A stretch of DNA of 64,000 nucleotides, from NCBI GenBank assembly GCA_002402965.1, contig DHGW01000002.1:21851-85850 (forward strand), read 5' to 3'. Source of the DNA: Bacteroidales bacterium UBA4788 (lineage in GTDB: Bacteria > Bacteroidota > Bacteroidia > Bacteroidales > VadinHA17). Both the position numbers and the translations under genes were made by a program. Below, piece by piece: positions 43,566 to 52,735 of the stretch; the first letter of the stretch is position 1, and every line of letters starts with the position of its first letter. A model generated the notes under the pieces. The model was not told where the DNA came from. It saw only the letters and a program-made list of their open reading frames with translations, and made no database searches.

Positions 43566-44249
43566 ATGATATCAGCTAGCATTTTATTACAGGGTACAAC
43601 AGCCGCAGCTGCCGGAGAAGAGGCAACAATGTCACTGGCTGACCTTTACCTGGCAGGGGGTTGGGTGATGTACCTCATCACTCTGCTTTCGTTTCTTGCA
43701 TTGTATATCTTCATCGAGAGGTACCTGGTTATCAGAAAAGCTTCAAAATACGATGCCAACTTCATGAACCGTATAAAGGATTACATGTATGAAGGCAAAG
43801 TGGATGCGGCAGTTCAGCTCTGCAGGAAGACGACCTCACCCCAGGCCAGGATGGTTGAGAAGGGGATCACCCGTCTCGGAAGGCCTCTGGCAGATGTGAC
43901 CTCCGCAATTGAGAATGTTGGTAAGCTGGAGATTCACAAACTCGAGAAGCGATTCCCGACACTTGCTACCATTGCGGGTGCAGCTCCACTCTTAGGTTTC
44001 TTCGGTACCGTGATCGGTATGGTGCAGGCATTCTACGAGATGTCTCTCGCCGGCAACAGCCTTGATATCAGCACTCTCAGTGGTGGGATATACGTTGCTC
44101 TGATCACCACCGTGGGCGGTCTGATTCTGGGCATTCTGGCCTATTTCGGTTATAACCTGCTGGTTGTTCGGGTAGAAAATGTGGTATTCCAGCTTGAAAC
44201 CACCTCAACCGAGTTCCTTGACATCCTCAATGAACCAGTAAAACAGTAA
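43566..44249 (+). CDS. exbB: MotA/TolQ/ExbB proton channel subunit
   Basis: A 227-residue protein with three membrane helices. The C-terminal helix pair carries the family signature IAGAAPLLGFFGTVIGMVQAF followed by GGIYVALITTVGGLILGI, which line the proton path. With ExbD and TonB it energises outer-membrane transport from the proton motive force. The next gene starts 3 bases later. Confidence 0.93.
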   Translation: MISASILLQGTTAAAAGEEATMSLADLYLAGGWVMYLITLLSFLALYIFIERYLVIRKASKYDANFMNRIKDYMYEGKVDAAVQLCRKTTSPQARMVEKGITRLGRPLADVTSAIENVGKLEIHKLEKRFPTLATIAGAAPLLGFFGTVIGMVQAFYEMSLAGNSLDISTLSGGIYVALITTVGGLILGILAYFGYNLLVVRVENVVFQLETTSTEFLDILNEPVKQ

Positions 44250-44252
44250 CCA

Positions 44253-44645
44253 ATGGCAATAACAAACAAGAATAAGGTCGGCATAAACTTTAGCAATGCA
44301 GGCATGTCAGATATCGTGTTCCTGCTGCTTTTGTTCTTCATGCTGACATCCACCCTGGTGCACCCGACGGCCCTTAAGCTGTTGTTGCCAAAGGGAACGA
44401 CTCAGTCATCAGCACGTCCGATGACCACAGTATCAATTACAAGTGATCTTCAGTATTTTATTGAAGATCAACCTATAGAACTTGAATACCTTGAGGCTGC
44501 ATTGCAGTCGAGGGTTGAGGATAGTCCCGAGATATACATCTCAGTGCATACTGACAGGAGTGTTCCTATCGAGTATGTAGTCAATGTAATGAATATTGCA
44601 GCGAAAAACCAGTATAAACTTATACTTGCCACTACTCCAAAATAG
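44253..44645 (+). CDS. exbD: ExbD/TolR biopolymer transport protein
   Basis: A 130-residue protein with one N-terminal membrane helix (SDIVFLLLLFFMLTST, residues about 19-36) whose Asp is the expected proton-bearing residue (DIVF), and a periplasmic domain. The start ATG is 3 bases after exbB. The tonB gene overlaps its 3' end. Confidence 0.93.
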   Translation: MAITNKNKVGINFSNAGMSDIVFLLLLFFMLTSTLVHPTALKLLLPKGTTQSSARPMTTVSITSDLQYFIEDQPIELEYLEAALQSRVEDSPEIYISVHTDRSVPIEYVVNVMNIAAKNQYKLILATTPK

Positions 44646-45516
44646 CGCCGGGGAGCCTCTCACAAGCGAAAGGAAGCAGGGTCTGATCATCAGTGCCGTT
44701 GTGCATCTGCTTTTGGCTCTGCTGATTGTCATCGTTACCTTCAAGGTTAGGGTGCCGGATCCTGTGGAAGAGGGTTTGCTTGTCAACTTCGGATTTGACG
44801 AGACTGGAGATGGTTTGTTTGAGCCTGCCCCGGAGCCTGTTACTCCGCCTCCCCCACCGCCGTCATCAGGGGATGCAGGAGCCGATGAGGCGATCCTGAC
44901 GCAGGATTTCGAGGAGGCTGTAGAGGTGAAAAAGAAAGAGCCAAGCCCGGAGGAGCTGAGGAGGCAGGCAGAAGCCCGTGCGACGGAGATCAGGCGGCGG
45001 GAGGAGGCCGAGGCTGAGAGGAGAAGGATTGAGCAGGAAACAGCTGACCGGCTGCGCCGTGAAGAGGAGAAACGGCTTATTGACCAGCAGAATGCCAGGG
45101 CCAGAGGCGCTTTCAGCAACGCAGGTAATGTAGGCACTTCAGGCCAGAGCCAGGGAGTAGCCGGCGGACAGGGCAACCAGGGTGTTCAGTCAGGTACCCC
45201 TGATGCACCCAATTACGGGCCAGGAGGTGGTCAGGGAACCGACGGTATATCTTTTGACCTCGGCGGAAGGAGGGCACAATCCCTGTTCAAACCGCCATAT
45301 AATATCCAGAAAGACGGAATTGTAGTTGTTGCGGTGACAGTTGACCGTTCCGGAAGGGTCACCGATGCAACTCCCGGCATCAAGGGGTCGACGACACTTG
45401 ATGAGAATCTACTTAAGCTGGCAAAGGAAGCGGCTTTGAAAACCAGGTTCGAGACCAGTAACGATGCCCCTGTCATTCAGAAAGGAACCATCACCTATAA
45501 CTTCAGGTTCAAATAA
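44626..45516 (+). CDS. tonB: TonB energy transducer
   Basis: A protein of about 296 residues. A membrane helix (IISAVVHLLLALLIVIV, about residues 21-40) is followed by a Pro-rich stretch, a long Glu/Arg-rich helical region (residues about 100-160), a Gly/Gln-rich linker (GQGNQGVQSG), and the C-terminal TonB domain from about 210 (FKPPYNIQKDGIVVVAVTV through the terminal TYNFRFK). No ATG is available; TTG 44626, inside the end of exbD, is the best start, and TTG 44596 is an alternative. Overlap with exbD suggests coupled translation. Confidence 0.8.
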   Translation: MPLLQNSAGEPLTSERKQGLIISAVVHLLLALLIVIVTFKVRVPDPVEEGLLVNFGFDETGDGLFEPAPEPVTPPPPPPSSGDAGADEAILTQDFEEAVEVKKKEPSPEELRRQAEARATEIRRREEAEAERRRIEQETADRLRREEEKRLIDQQNARARGAFSNAGNVGTSGQSQGVAGGQGNQGVQSGTPDAPNYGPGGGQGTDGISFDLGGRRAQSLFKPPYNIQKDGIVVVAVTVDRSGRVTDATPGIKGSTTLDENLLKLAKEAALKTRFETSNDAPVIQKGTITYNFRFK

Positions 45517-45621
45517 GAACTCCACGCCGGGATTTTTTTATCTGATCCAGGGCAATGACCAACTGATCACCAAAACAGTTTCACCTTTACTTCAGGGCTA
45601 GAAGCATAGGGCTATTCTGTT

Positions 45622-46395
45622 TCAGAACTGACCCATCACCAGGTCAAATACTCCCGTCAGTTTCAGTGCCGAGGCCATTACAGCCACCAGCAGTATGATC
45701 CTTACCACTTTTGGGCCCCAGCTGACAGCCACCCGTGAGCCGAGCCACGCCCCCACCCCCTGACCGGCAGCCAGAACAATGCCGTAGAGCCAGAAGACCT
45801 GGTCACTGATGATGAAGACCACCAGTGCTAAAGCAGTCATTGCAGCCACAATGAACACCTTGTGGGCATTTGCTTTAGTGATGCCCATACCGGCCCCCAG
45901 CACCAGGGCACCAAGCAGAAAGAACCCTACACCGGCCTGAATGAAACCTCCGTAGATGCCTATAAAGAAGAAGATAACCGGCACCCACCAGCGGCGCCTC
46001 AGCATCGCTGACTGGGCGTGTTCCTTCACCCACTGCTCAGGTTTGTAGAGGATAATGAAAAACATGATTATCAACAGACCGCCAATCATTAACTCCATTA
46101 TCCGTTCATTGATCCTCACGGCTACGAGTGAACCCAGCAGTGCACCCGCTACTGCCGGCAGGGACATCCGGAGTCCCTCATTTACAGTATAGAGCTTTTG
46201 TTTCTTAAAGCTTGCACTGCTTACCAGGCTCTGGACAAAGACGCCTATCCGGTTGGTGCCATTGGCAATATTTGCCGGGAGGCCGAGGAACATGAGAAGA
46301 GGAAGTGTTATCAGGGACCCGCTGCCGGCAAGGGTGTTTACAAAACCCGCAAAGAGGCCGGCGGCTATCACAGCCAGGTACATGTACCATTCCAT
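45622..46395 (-). CDS. TauE/SafE-family sulfite/organosulfonate exporter
   Basis: A 257-residue membrane protein with eight hydrophobic helices, in two repeated halves. The N-terminal GFVNTLAGSGSLITLPLL and the second-half VGFFLLGALVLGAGMGITKANAHKV match TauE/SafE transporters. The substrate is uncertain, possibly sulfite, sulfonates or another small anion. The receiver-domain gene ends 12 bases upstream on the same strand. Confidence 0.85.
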   Translation of the reverse strand: MEWYMYLAVIAAGLFAGFVNTLAGSGSLITLPLLMFLGLPANIANGTNRIGVFVQSLVSSASFKKQKLYTVNEGLRMSLPAVAGALLGSLVAVRINERIMELMIGGLLIIMFFIILYKPEQWVKEHAQSAMLRRRWWVPVIFFFIGIYGGFIQAGVGFFLLGALVLGAGMGITKANAHKVFIVAAMTALALVVFIISDQVFWLYGIVLAAGQGVGAWLGSRVAVSWGPKVVRIILLVAVMASALKLTGVFDLVMGQF

Positions 46396-46407
46396 AAGCG
46401 GAGGAAA

Positions 46408-46809
46408 CTATCTCTCAAGGACCTCTTTGACAGACATCTGGAGGTTATCAATCAGGTCACTGTCCTTGATCACATAATCAGCTATCCCCTTTCGGGCAAA
46501 TTCGAGAACCACATCTCCCTTCTCCTGGGCTGAGAGCATGATGACGGGGATCTCCGGTGCCAGCCTGGTTATCTCATCATAGGCTTCCATCCCGTTCATC
46601 GGAACAACTCCATCCTTCAGAAAATAGAAATCAAGGATAATGAGGTCTGGTAATTCTTCAGCAAGAGCGGTGATACACTCCTCCGCATACGAGTATGATC
46701 TGACCCTGTAACCGGATGCTTCCAGCCGGGCTGAGACCAGGCTTATTATCACCGGATCATCATCAACTACAAATATCAGGCTGTCAGTCTGCGGGCCAAC
46801 TTTTTCCAT
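46408..46809 (-). CDS. Stand-alone response-regulator receiver protein
   Basis: A 133-residue CheY-like protein with only a receiver domain: the acidic pair DDD at 16-18, the phospho-acceptor Asp60 in LIILDFYF, Ser93 in the Thr/Ser switch position (MLSAQE), and Lys115. No output domain follows. A linked histidine kinase is not in the window. A promoter box lies only 5 bases before the ATG, implying a leaderless or near-leaderless transcript. Confidence 0.9.
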   Translation of the reverse strand: MEKVGPQTDSLIFVVDDDPVIISLVSARLEASGYRVRSYSYAEECITALAEELPDLIILDFYFLKDGVVPMNGMEAYDEITRLAPEIPVIMLSAQEKGDVVLEFARKGIADYVIKDSDLIDNLQMSVKEVLER

Positions 46810-46814
46810 GACAA

Positions 46815-46822
46815 CAAAAGTA
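46815..46822 (-). promoter_or_regulatory. Bacteroidota -7 promoter box for the receiver gene
   Basis: TACTTTTG on the minus strand, exact TAnnTTTG match ending 5 bases before the start codon, so transcription would begin at or very near the ATG. Confidence 0.5.
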
Positions 46823-46842
46823 GTAAAGGAATTACTAATTTC

Positions 46843-48123
46843 CTACATAGCAAAAAGAGGGTAGTCTTTCATCTTCTTCACCACTTTTTCTCCAACAGAT
46901 GATATGACTGATTCATTCTCGATGTTCACCAGCACCTCGTCCAGGAGGCTGACTATTGTCCCCATGTCTCCCTCCTTCAGTCCGCGGGTTGTCACGGCAG
47001 GTGTTCCCACCCTGATTCCTGAAGTCAGGAAGGGTGACCTGGAGTCGAACGGCACCATATTCTTGTTGACTGTGATATGTGCCTTCACGAGGGTATTTTC
47101 GACCTTCTTGCCTGATATTTCCGGGAAGCGGGTTCTGAGGTCAATAAGCATCGAATGGTTGTCTGTTCCGTCTGAGATGACCTTGTAGCCGAGTGCCATG
47201 AAAGCATCAGCCATAACAGCAGCGTTCTTTTTTACCTGTTGCTGATATGTGCGGAATTCAGGTGTCAGTGCCTCGCCGAAAGAGACGGCTTTGGAGGCTA
47301 TGACGTGCTCCAGAGGTCCGCCCTGGATTCCGGGGAAGACGGCTGAATTGAGCATTGCTGACATCATTTTTATTTCGCCCTTTGGTGTGGTCACTCCCCA
47401 CGGATTCGGGAAATCGGTTCCCATGAGTATTATGCCTCCGCGCGGTCCCCTGAGGGTCTTGTGGGTGGTTGAAGTAACAACATGAGCATATTTGAGAGGA
47501 TTCTCAAGCAGTCCTGCGGCAATCAGCCCTGCCGGGTGTGCCATGTCTATCATGAGCAAGGCGCCAATCTTGTCGGCAATTACACGCATACGTGCATAGT
47601 CCCATTCCCTTGAGTATGCCGATGCTCCGCCAACGATCAGTTTCGGTCTCTCGCTGAGTGCGACCTCCTCCATCATATCATAGTCGACTCTTCCCGTCTC
47701 CTCCTTTACTCCATAGGCAACAGGCCTGTAGAGTATGCCTGATGAGTTCACGGGTGAGCCATGTGAGAGGTGACCACCGTGTGAGAGGTTAAGTCCGAGG
47801 AATGTGTCACCCGGCTTCAGGATTGTCAGGAACACGGCCATGTTGGCCTGTGCACCCGAGTGTGGCTGGACGTTTGCATATTCAGCGTTGAATAGTTTCT
47901 TCAGCCTGTCAATAGCCAGCTGTTCAACCTCATCAACCACCTCGCAGCCACCATAATAACGTGCTCCCGGGTAACCCTCGGCATATTTGTTGGTTAGCAC
48001 CGAACCCATCGCCTCGAGTACCTGCGGGCTGACAAAGTTCTCCGATGCAATAAGTTCAATACCGTCAGTCTGGCGCTTTCGCTCGCGGCCAATCAGATCA
48101 AATACAACGCTGTCTCTTTCCAT
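46843..48123 (-). CDS. glyA: Serine hydroxymethyltransferase
   Basis: A 426-residue PLP enzyme interconverting serine and glycine with tetrahydrofolate. The N-terminus [28 protein letters not shown], and [15 protein letters not shown] are typical. [16 protein letters not shown] holds the PLP lysine (THKTLRG). The reading frame is open to 48213, but the promoter box at 48192-48199 and homologue starts fix the ATG at 48123. Confidence 0.97.
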   Translation of the reverse strand: MERDSVVFDLIGRERKRQTDGIELIASENFVSPQVLEAMGSVLTNKYAEGYPGARYYGGCEVVDEVEQLAIDRLKKLFNAEYANVQPHSGAQANMAVFLTILKPGDTFLGLNLSHGGHLSHGSPVNSSGILYRPVAYGVKEETGRVDYDMMEEVALSERPKLIVGGASAYSREWDYARMRVIADKIGALLMIDMAHPAGLIAAGLLENPLKYAHVVTSTTHKTLRGPRGGIILMGTDFPNPWGVTTPKGEIKMMSAMLNSAVFPGIQGGPLEHVIASKAVSFGEALTPEFRTYQQQVKKNAAVMADAFMALGYKVISDGTDNHSMLIDLRTRFPEISGKKVENTLVKAHITVNKNMVPFDSRSPFLTSGIRVGTPAVTTRGLKEGDMGTIVSLLDEVLVNIENESVISSVGEKVVKKMKDYPLFAM

Positions 48124-48191
48124 GATTACAATCTTAATTCGGTTGATAATAATCCGTTCACTGAAGCCGGTGAAAACGGACAGTTCAGTGG

Positions 48192-48199
48192 CAAATATA
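48192..48199 (-). promoter_or_regulatory. Bacteroidota -7 promoter box for glyA
   Basis: TATATTTG on the minus strand, exact TAnnTTTG match, 68 bases before the ATG at 48123. It lies inside the longer open frame and so excludes the upstream start at 48213. Confidence 0.6.
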
Positions 48200-48340
48200 C
48201 ATTTTAAAATCAATTCTGATCATGACGCAGGTTTTTCCGGAAAGATACCAGGAATGGCCTTGTGACAGCCACTGACGAGAAATGCACAGCTCTTCTGAAA
48301 AATGTCTGGAGAATCGGCTTTATGATTAAAAGGGAACCTC

Positions 48341-50122
48341 TTACTCTTCCGAAAACTGTCTGAGCAGTTCTCGGTACGCGGAGAAGATTCTCGATTTGGA
48401 GATAAATCCAACGTAGCGACCTTTATCCAGCACCGGAAGGTTCCAGGCACCGGTTTGTTCGAAGGCTTCAAGCACAGCGTCTCCCCTTTCGTTAAGGTCG
48501 ATATACGAAGGCGGAATGGTCATCAGGTCCCTGACAGTCAGTTTGTCATACAGGTCAGGTTTGAACATCTTGTTACGGACATCATCGAGAAGAACGACCC
48601 CTTCGAGTATACCGAACTCATCTACCACCGGGAAGAGGTTGCGGTTTGATCTGGCTATCTGTTTGACCAGGTCGCCGAGGTTGCCCTCAGGGTTGACCGT
48701 GAGCAAGTCTTTCTCCACCTCTTTTGTCCAGTCGAGCAGCGTCATCACCGCCTTGTCCTTGTCATGTGTTATCAGTTCTCCGCTCAAAGCGAGTTGTTCA
48801 TTGTATATAGAATGCTTCTGGAATGACCGTTTTGTGACAAATGCCACGGTGGATGTCATGATCAGCGGGATGAGGAGCCCGTACCCCTCTGTAATCTCAG
48901 CGATTAGGAATATTGCCGTAAGGGGGGCGTGCAGGACGGCTGCGAAGACGCCAGCCATTGCAGTGAGAGTGAAGCTGCTTTCCACCAATGCAATATCGAA
49001 CAGGTGGTTCATGAGGCTGGAGAAGAAGTAGCCTGCCACTCCTCCTGTGAAGAGGACCGGTGCCACTATACCTCCCACCCCGCCGGCACCATTGGTGGAG
49101 GCTGTTGCTACCACCTTGAGCAACAGGAGACCGGCCATAAGTACTGCGAAGCCCCAGAACCCAGAGGCAATCTCACCAAACATCACAGTACCAGGGACAC
49201 TGCCGCTCTCGGCATTAAGCAGAAGCATTACAGTCTCGTATCCTTCGCCGTAGAGCACAGGGTAGAAATAGATAAGAGCTCCCAGGATCAGCCCTCCGAG
49301 AATCATCCTGACCCATCTGTTTTTAATCCTGCCATAGAGTTTTTCTATCCCGATTGTCGCCCTGGTAAAGTAAAGGCCAACCAACCCGCAGAAGACTCCC
49401 AGGATAAGGTAATAGGGCAGCTCACTGAGAATGAGGCCCTGCTTCACCTGGAAGGAAAACAGCACGTTGTCGCCCATAAAGAAGAAGGCGACCGTGGCTG
49501 CCGTGACGGAGGAGATCAGTAGTGGCACTATCGATGACATCGTCAGGTCGAGCATCAGCACCTCAAGGGTGAAGAGGATTCCTCCGATGGGAGCCTTGAA
49601 GATACCGGAGATTGCACCTGCCACGCCGCACCCGAGCAGCAACGTCACGTACTTATAATTGAGTTTGAAGTACTTGGCTATATTCGATCCTATAGATGCA
49701 CCGGTAAGCACTATCGGTGCCTCCGCTCCCACTGATCCGCCAAAACCTATTGTGAGTGAACTTGTGAGAATTGATGACCAGTTGTTATGTGGTTTGATAT
49801 AGCTCTTTCGTCTTGAGATTGCATAAAGCACCCTGCTTATCCCGTGTGATATGTTGTCACGCACAAGGTACTTAACAGCAAGGACTGTCAGAAATATCCC
49901 GAACAGCGGGTATGCAAGTGAAAGAACTCCCCCGGCACCATGCATTACTCCCTGGGTGAAGAGAACGTGGGTAAAGTGAATGGCATTCTTCATCACCACC
50001 GCTGCCAGGGCACTGACAAGTCCGACAAGGAAACTGAGCAGGTAAATCAAGGTATTCTGCTCCGTAAGAAAAGTTTTTAGCTGTCGTATATGCCTTATAA
50101 ACAGAGTCTTAAATGCAACCAC
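48341..50122 (-). CDS. ClC chloride channel/transporter with C-terminal CBS pair
   Basis: A 593-residue protein. The N-terminal 420 residues form the ClC membrane domain: the gating Glu is in GSVGAEAP (replacing GREGP of CLC-ec1), and HGISRVLYA takes the place of the Ser-containing GSGIP motif. AMAGVFAAVLHAPLTAIFLIAEITEG marks the late helices. The last about 150 residues hold two CBS domains (NRNLFPVVDEFGILEGVV and WNLPVLDKGRYVGFIS), likely nucleotide-sensing. GTG 50122 is taken as start because the open frame beyond it runs through the divergent promoter; no ATG is available. Confidence 0.9.
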   Translation of the reverse strand: MVAFKTLFIRHIRQLKTFLTEQNTLIYLLSFLVGLVSALAAVVMKNAIHFTHVLFTQGVMHGAGGVLSLAYPLFGIFLTVLAVKYLVRDNISHGISRVLYAISRRKSYIKPHNNWSSILTSSLTIGFGGSVGAEAPIVLTGASIGSNIAKYFKLNYKYVTLLLGCGVAGAISGIFKAPIGGILFTLEVLMLDLTMSSIVPLLISSVTAATVAFFFMGDNVLFSFQVKQGLILSELPYYLILGVFCGLVGLYFTRATIGIEKLYGRIKNRWVRMILGGLILGALIYFYPVLYGEGYETVMLLLNAESGSVPGTVMFGEIASGFWGFAVLMAGLLLLKVVATASTNGAGGVGGIVAPVLFTGGVAGYFFSSLMNHLFDIALVESSFTLTAMAGVFAAVLHAPLTAIFLIAEITEGYGLLIPLIMTSTVAFVTKRSFQKHSIYNEQLALSGELITHDKDKAVMTLLDWTKEVEKDLLTVNPEGNLGDLVKQIARSNRNLFPVVDEFGILEGVVLLDDVRNKMFKPDLYDKLTVRDLMTIPPSYIDLNERGDAVLEAFEQTGAWNLPVLDKGRYVGFISKSRIFSAYRELLRQFSEE

Positions 50123-50148
50123 AGTGAATTTGAATAATCTATAATTCA

Positions 50149-50156
50149 CAAATATA
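50149..50156 (-). promoter_or_regulatory. Bacteroidota -7 promoter box for the ClC gene
   Basis: TATATTTG on the minus strand, exact TAnnTTTG match, 26 bases before GTG 50122. Confidence 0.55.
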
Positions 50157-50187
50157 GAATAAATTGAGGAGCAGATGTTTATTTTGG

Positions 50188-50195
50188 TAAGTTTG
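50188..50195 (+). promoter_or_regulatory. Bacteroidota -7 promoter box for the M16 operon
   Basis: TAAGTTTG, exact TAnnTTTG match, 15 bases before ATG 50211 and downstream of the other candidate ATG at 50175, so it decides the start. It stands back to back with the ClC promoter. Confidence 0.55.
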
Positions 50196-50210
50196 CCATA
50201 TTTTGCATTT

Positions 50211-51452
50211 ATGATAAGATTTGAACGGCACACGCTTGCCAACGGACTGAGGATGACAGTGCACCGTGATGAGGGTACACCCATGGCGACCACCGATATC
50301 CTATATGATGCCGGCGCGAGAGACGAGGACCCCGGCGCCACCGGGTTTGCTCATCTCTTTGAACACCTGATGTTCGAAGGCACACCCCGCATCCCCTTCT
50401 TCGATGTTCCCGTAATGATGGCCGGCGGAGAGAACAATGCCTTCACAAACAATGACATTACCAACTATTACATAACTTTGCCTGCCAATAACCTGGAGAC
50501 TGCTTTCTGGCTTGAATCTGACAGGATGAGGGGGCTTGACCTGCATGAAGAGAGAGTGAACAACCAGAAGAGTGTTGTCACGGAAGAATTCAGGCAGCGG
50601 TATCTTAACCAGCCTTACGGCGACCTGCTGTTGCTGCTGAGGCCCCTGGCCTACCGGATTCACCCTTACAGGTGGTCTGCCATTGGCATGGATATCAGTC
50701 ACATTGAAAGGGCAGACAGTGCCTCGGCAAGGCGGTTTTATGACAGGTTCTACACTCCGTCCAACGCGATCCTGAGTGTTGCCGGCAATGTTGATCCGGA
50801 TAAGGTGTTTACTCTGGCAGAGAAATGGTTTGGAGAGATTCCCGCTGGAGTGAAACATAGCAGGAGCCTGCCTGTGGAGCCGGAGCAGGATGAGCGCCGT
50901 GAGCTAACAGTGCACCGTCCGGTCCCGTCCGCTCACCTGACAATGGCCTTTCATACCGGTGCAAGGATTAGCCGCGACTTCTACGTTCTTGATCTTCTGA
51001 CAGATATCCTTGCCGGCTGTGACTCTGCGCGTTTTCCCTCAATACTGGTAAGAAAGAAGGAGCTATTCAGCGATGCCGACATTTATATCTCAGGCGAAGC
51101 CGATCCCGGACTCGTTATCTTCAGTGGCAGACTGAAGGACGGTGTTGACATCAGGAAGGCGGAGGAGGCGGTAACTGACGAACTGAGGAGGGTTGCAGAC
51201 GACCGCGTCTCCGTCGCCGAGCTTGAGAAAGCACGAAACAGGTACGAGTCGCACCGCCTGATGTCATACATGAATGCTGCCAACAAGGCGTTCAACCTGG
51301 CCTATCACGAGGTGCTCGGTGATGCTGCAGGCATCAATACCGAGAAGGAACAATACATGAGCGTGACGGAGGAGGAGATTACCGCTGCCTCACAACTCAC
51401 CTTCAGGCCTGAGAACTGCAGTGTGATACATTACCTACCGGAGAAGAGATGA
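50211..51452 (+). CDS. M16 metallopeptidase, catalytic subunit
   Basis: A 413-residue pitrilysin/insulinase-family peptidase. The inverted zinc motif HLFEH is at residues 48-52 (FAHLFEHLMFEGT), with the downstream Glu in the EERVNNQKSVVTEE region. No signal peptide is visible. Such Bacteroidota enzymes work as two-gene pairs with a non-catalytic partner, here the next gene, which overlaps by 4 bases. ATG 50211 is preferred because the promoter box lies between it and ATG 50175. Confidence 0.93.
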   Translation: MIRFERHTLANGLRMTVHRDEGTPMATTDILYDAGARDEDPGATGFAHLFEHLMFEGTPRIPFFDVPVMMAGGENNAFTNNDITNYYITLPANNLETAFWLESDRMRGLDLHEERVNNQKSVVTEEFRQRYLNQPYGDLLLLLRPLAYRIHPYRWSAIGMDISHIERADSASARRFYDRFYTPSNAILSVAGNVDPDKVFTLAEKWFGEIPAGVKHSRSLPVEPEQDERRELTVHRPVPSAHLTMAFHTGARISRDFYVLDLLTDILAGCDSARFPSILVRKKELFSDADIYISGEADPGLVIFSGRLKDGVDIRKAEEAVTDELRRVADDRVSVAELEKARNRYESHRLMSYMNAANKAFNLAYHEVLGDAAGINTEKEQYMSVTEEEITAASQLTFRPENCSVIHYLPEKR

Positions 51453-52735
51453 AAGTGACAGACGGATACAGAGTACCTGAGATCATAACCCCCTCGGCCG
51501 GAGACACCTCCTTTCCCGCGATGGTAAGACTTGGGAATGGCGTGCCGGTCTACTTTGTAGGCAATGGTACGGTTGACATTATGAGGATCGAGTTTGTCTT
51601 CCGGGCCGGACAGGTGATGGAGGATGTGCACCTTGCTGCCTCGTCAGCCAACGCCATGCTCACCGAGGGCACCATGAGCCATGACGCTGCAACCATAAAT
51701 GACCTTATTGACAGCACGGGGGCAGCGCTGAGCCATACTGCTGACAAGGAGACTGCAGGGCTGGTGACGGTGACGCTGACAAGGAAGCTGGATGAGGTAA
51801 TGGCTCTGGCCGCGGAAGTGCTTTTTCGTCCCTCCTTCCCCGATAATGAGTTCCGGATGCTGACGGATAAAAGAGTGCAGGCATTCCTCACGGGGCGACA
51901 GAGGACGTCAGTAATCGCCAGGGAGGCTTTTTATGAGTCGCTCTGCGGTGCCATGAATCCTTACGGCCGGATTACCAGTGAGAACGATTACCGGTCCCTG
52001 ACCACCGGCGATTTGCGTACCTTTCATGAAAAGCATTACAGGACCGGAAACATGTATATCACTGTGGCGGGTATGGAACCAGAACGGGCACTTCCCTTCA
52101 TCGATAAGCATTTCAGTGAAAAGGTCAGAGAGGGGTGGATCCGGCCCGAAGTGCCACCATTGAGTTATGAGACTGCAAAGCCCGGAACGATTTTCCGTGA
52201 GATTACCAACTCCGTTCAGAGTACAGTAAGGATTGGCTGGAAGGGAATCACCCGAAACAATCCCGATTACCAGGGACTCCAGGTTGCGACCATGATCCTG
52301 GGAGGCTACTTCGGATCAAGGCTTATGCGTAAGATCAGGGAAGAAAAGGGTTACACCTACGGCATCCAGGCTGTTGCGGGAGCCTTCAGGAGCTTAGGTT
52401 ACATTACAATCATGACCGACGTTGCCAATGAATACCGCGATGCCACCCTGAGCGAGATAAGGAAGGAGATTGATAAGCTCCGGAAGGAGGAGGTGAGCAG
52501 CGAAGAGATGGCTTTGGTAAGAAATCATCTCATGGGTGAGATCGCCCGCATGTTTGACGGTCCTTTCTCTGTCGCCGAGGCAATAAGGGGTGTCATTGAC
52601 TATGAGGCCGGGGAGGACTACTACACCCGGTTTGCAGAGACAGTGAAAACGATCACCCCGGTCAAAATAAAGGAGCTCTTCAGCACGTATTTCAATATTG
52701 ATGAAGCATTTGAGATCATAGCCGGCGCCCGATGA
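51449..52735 (+). CDS. M16 peptidase-like partner lacking the zinc motif
   Basis: A 428-residue M16 homologue without HxxEH: the corresponding region is AASSANAMLTEGTMSH. It retains the C-terminal RKIREEKGYTYGI segment with the Arg/Tyr pair that binds substrate in trans, as usual in non-catalytic partners. With the preceding catalytic subunit it probably forms a clam-shell protease. It overlaps both neighbours by 4 bases (ATGA), so all three genes are translationally coupled. Confidence 0.92.
   Translation: MKVTDGYRVPEIITPSAGDTSFPAMVRLGNGVPVYFVGNGTVDIMRIEFVFRAGQVMEDVHLAASSANAMLTEGTMSHDAATINDLIDSTGAALSHTADKETAGLVTVTLTRKLDEVMALAAEVLFRPSFPDNEFRMLTDKRVQAFLTGRQRTSVIAREAFYESLCGAMNPYGRITSENDYRSLTTGDLRTFHEKHYRTGNMYITVAGMEPERALPFIDKHFSEKVREGWIRPEVPPLSYETAKPGTIFREITNSVQSTVRIGWKGITRNNPDYQGLQVATMILGGYFGSRLMRKIREEKGYTYGIQAVAGAFRSLGYITIMTDVANEYRDATLSEIRKEIDKLRKEEVSSEEMALVRNHLMGEIARMFDGPFSVAEAIRGVIDYEAGEDYYTRFAETVKTITPVKIKELFSTYFNIDEAFEIIAGAR

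Noticed and set aside
48929..49522. A 197-codon plus-strand frame inside the ClC gene
   Set aside because: Low-complexity shadow composition, no family likeness; antisense to ClC.
50123..50341. 5' extension of the ClC gene to 50341
   Set aside because: It would run through the divergent promoters and the start of the M16 gene; the promoter box at 50149-50156 lies inside it.
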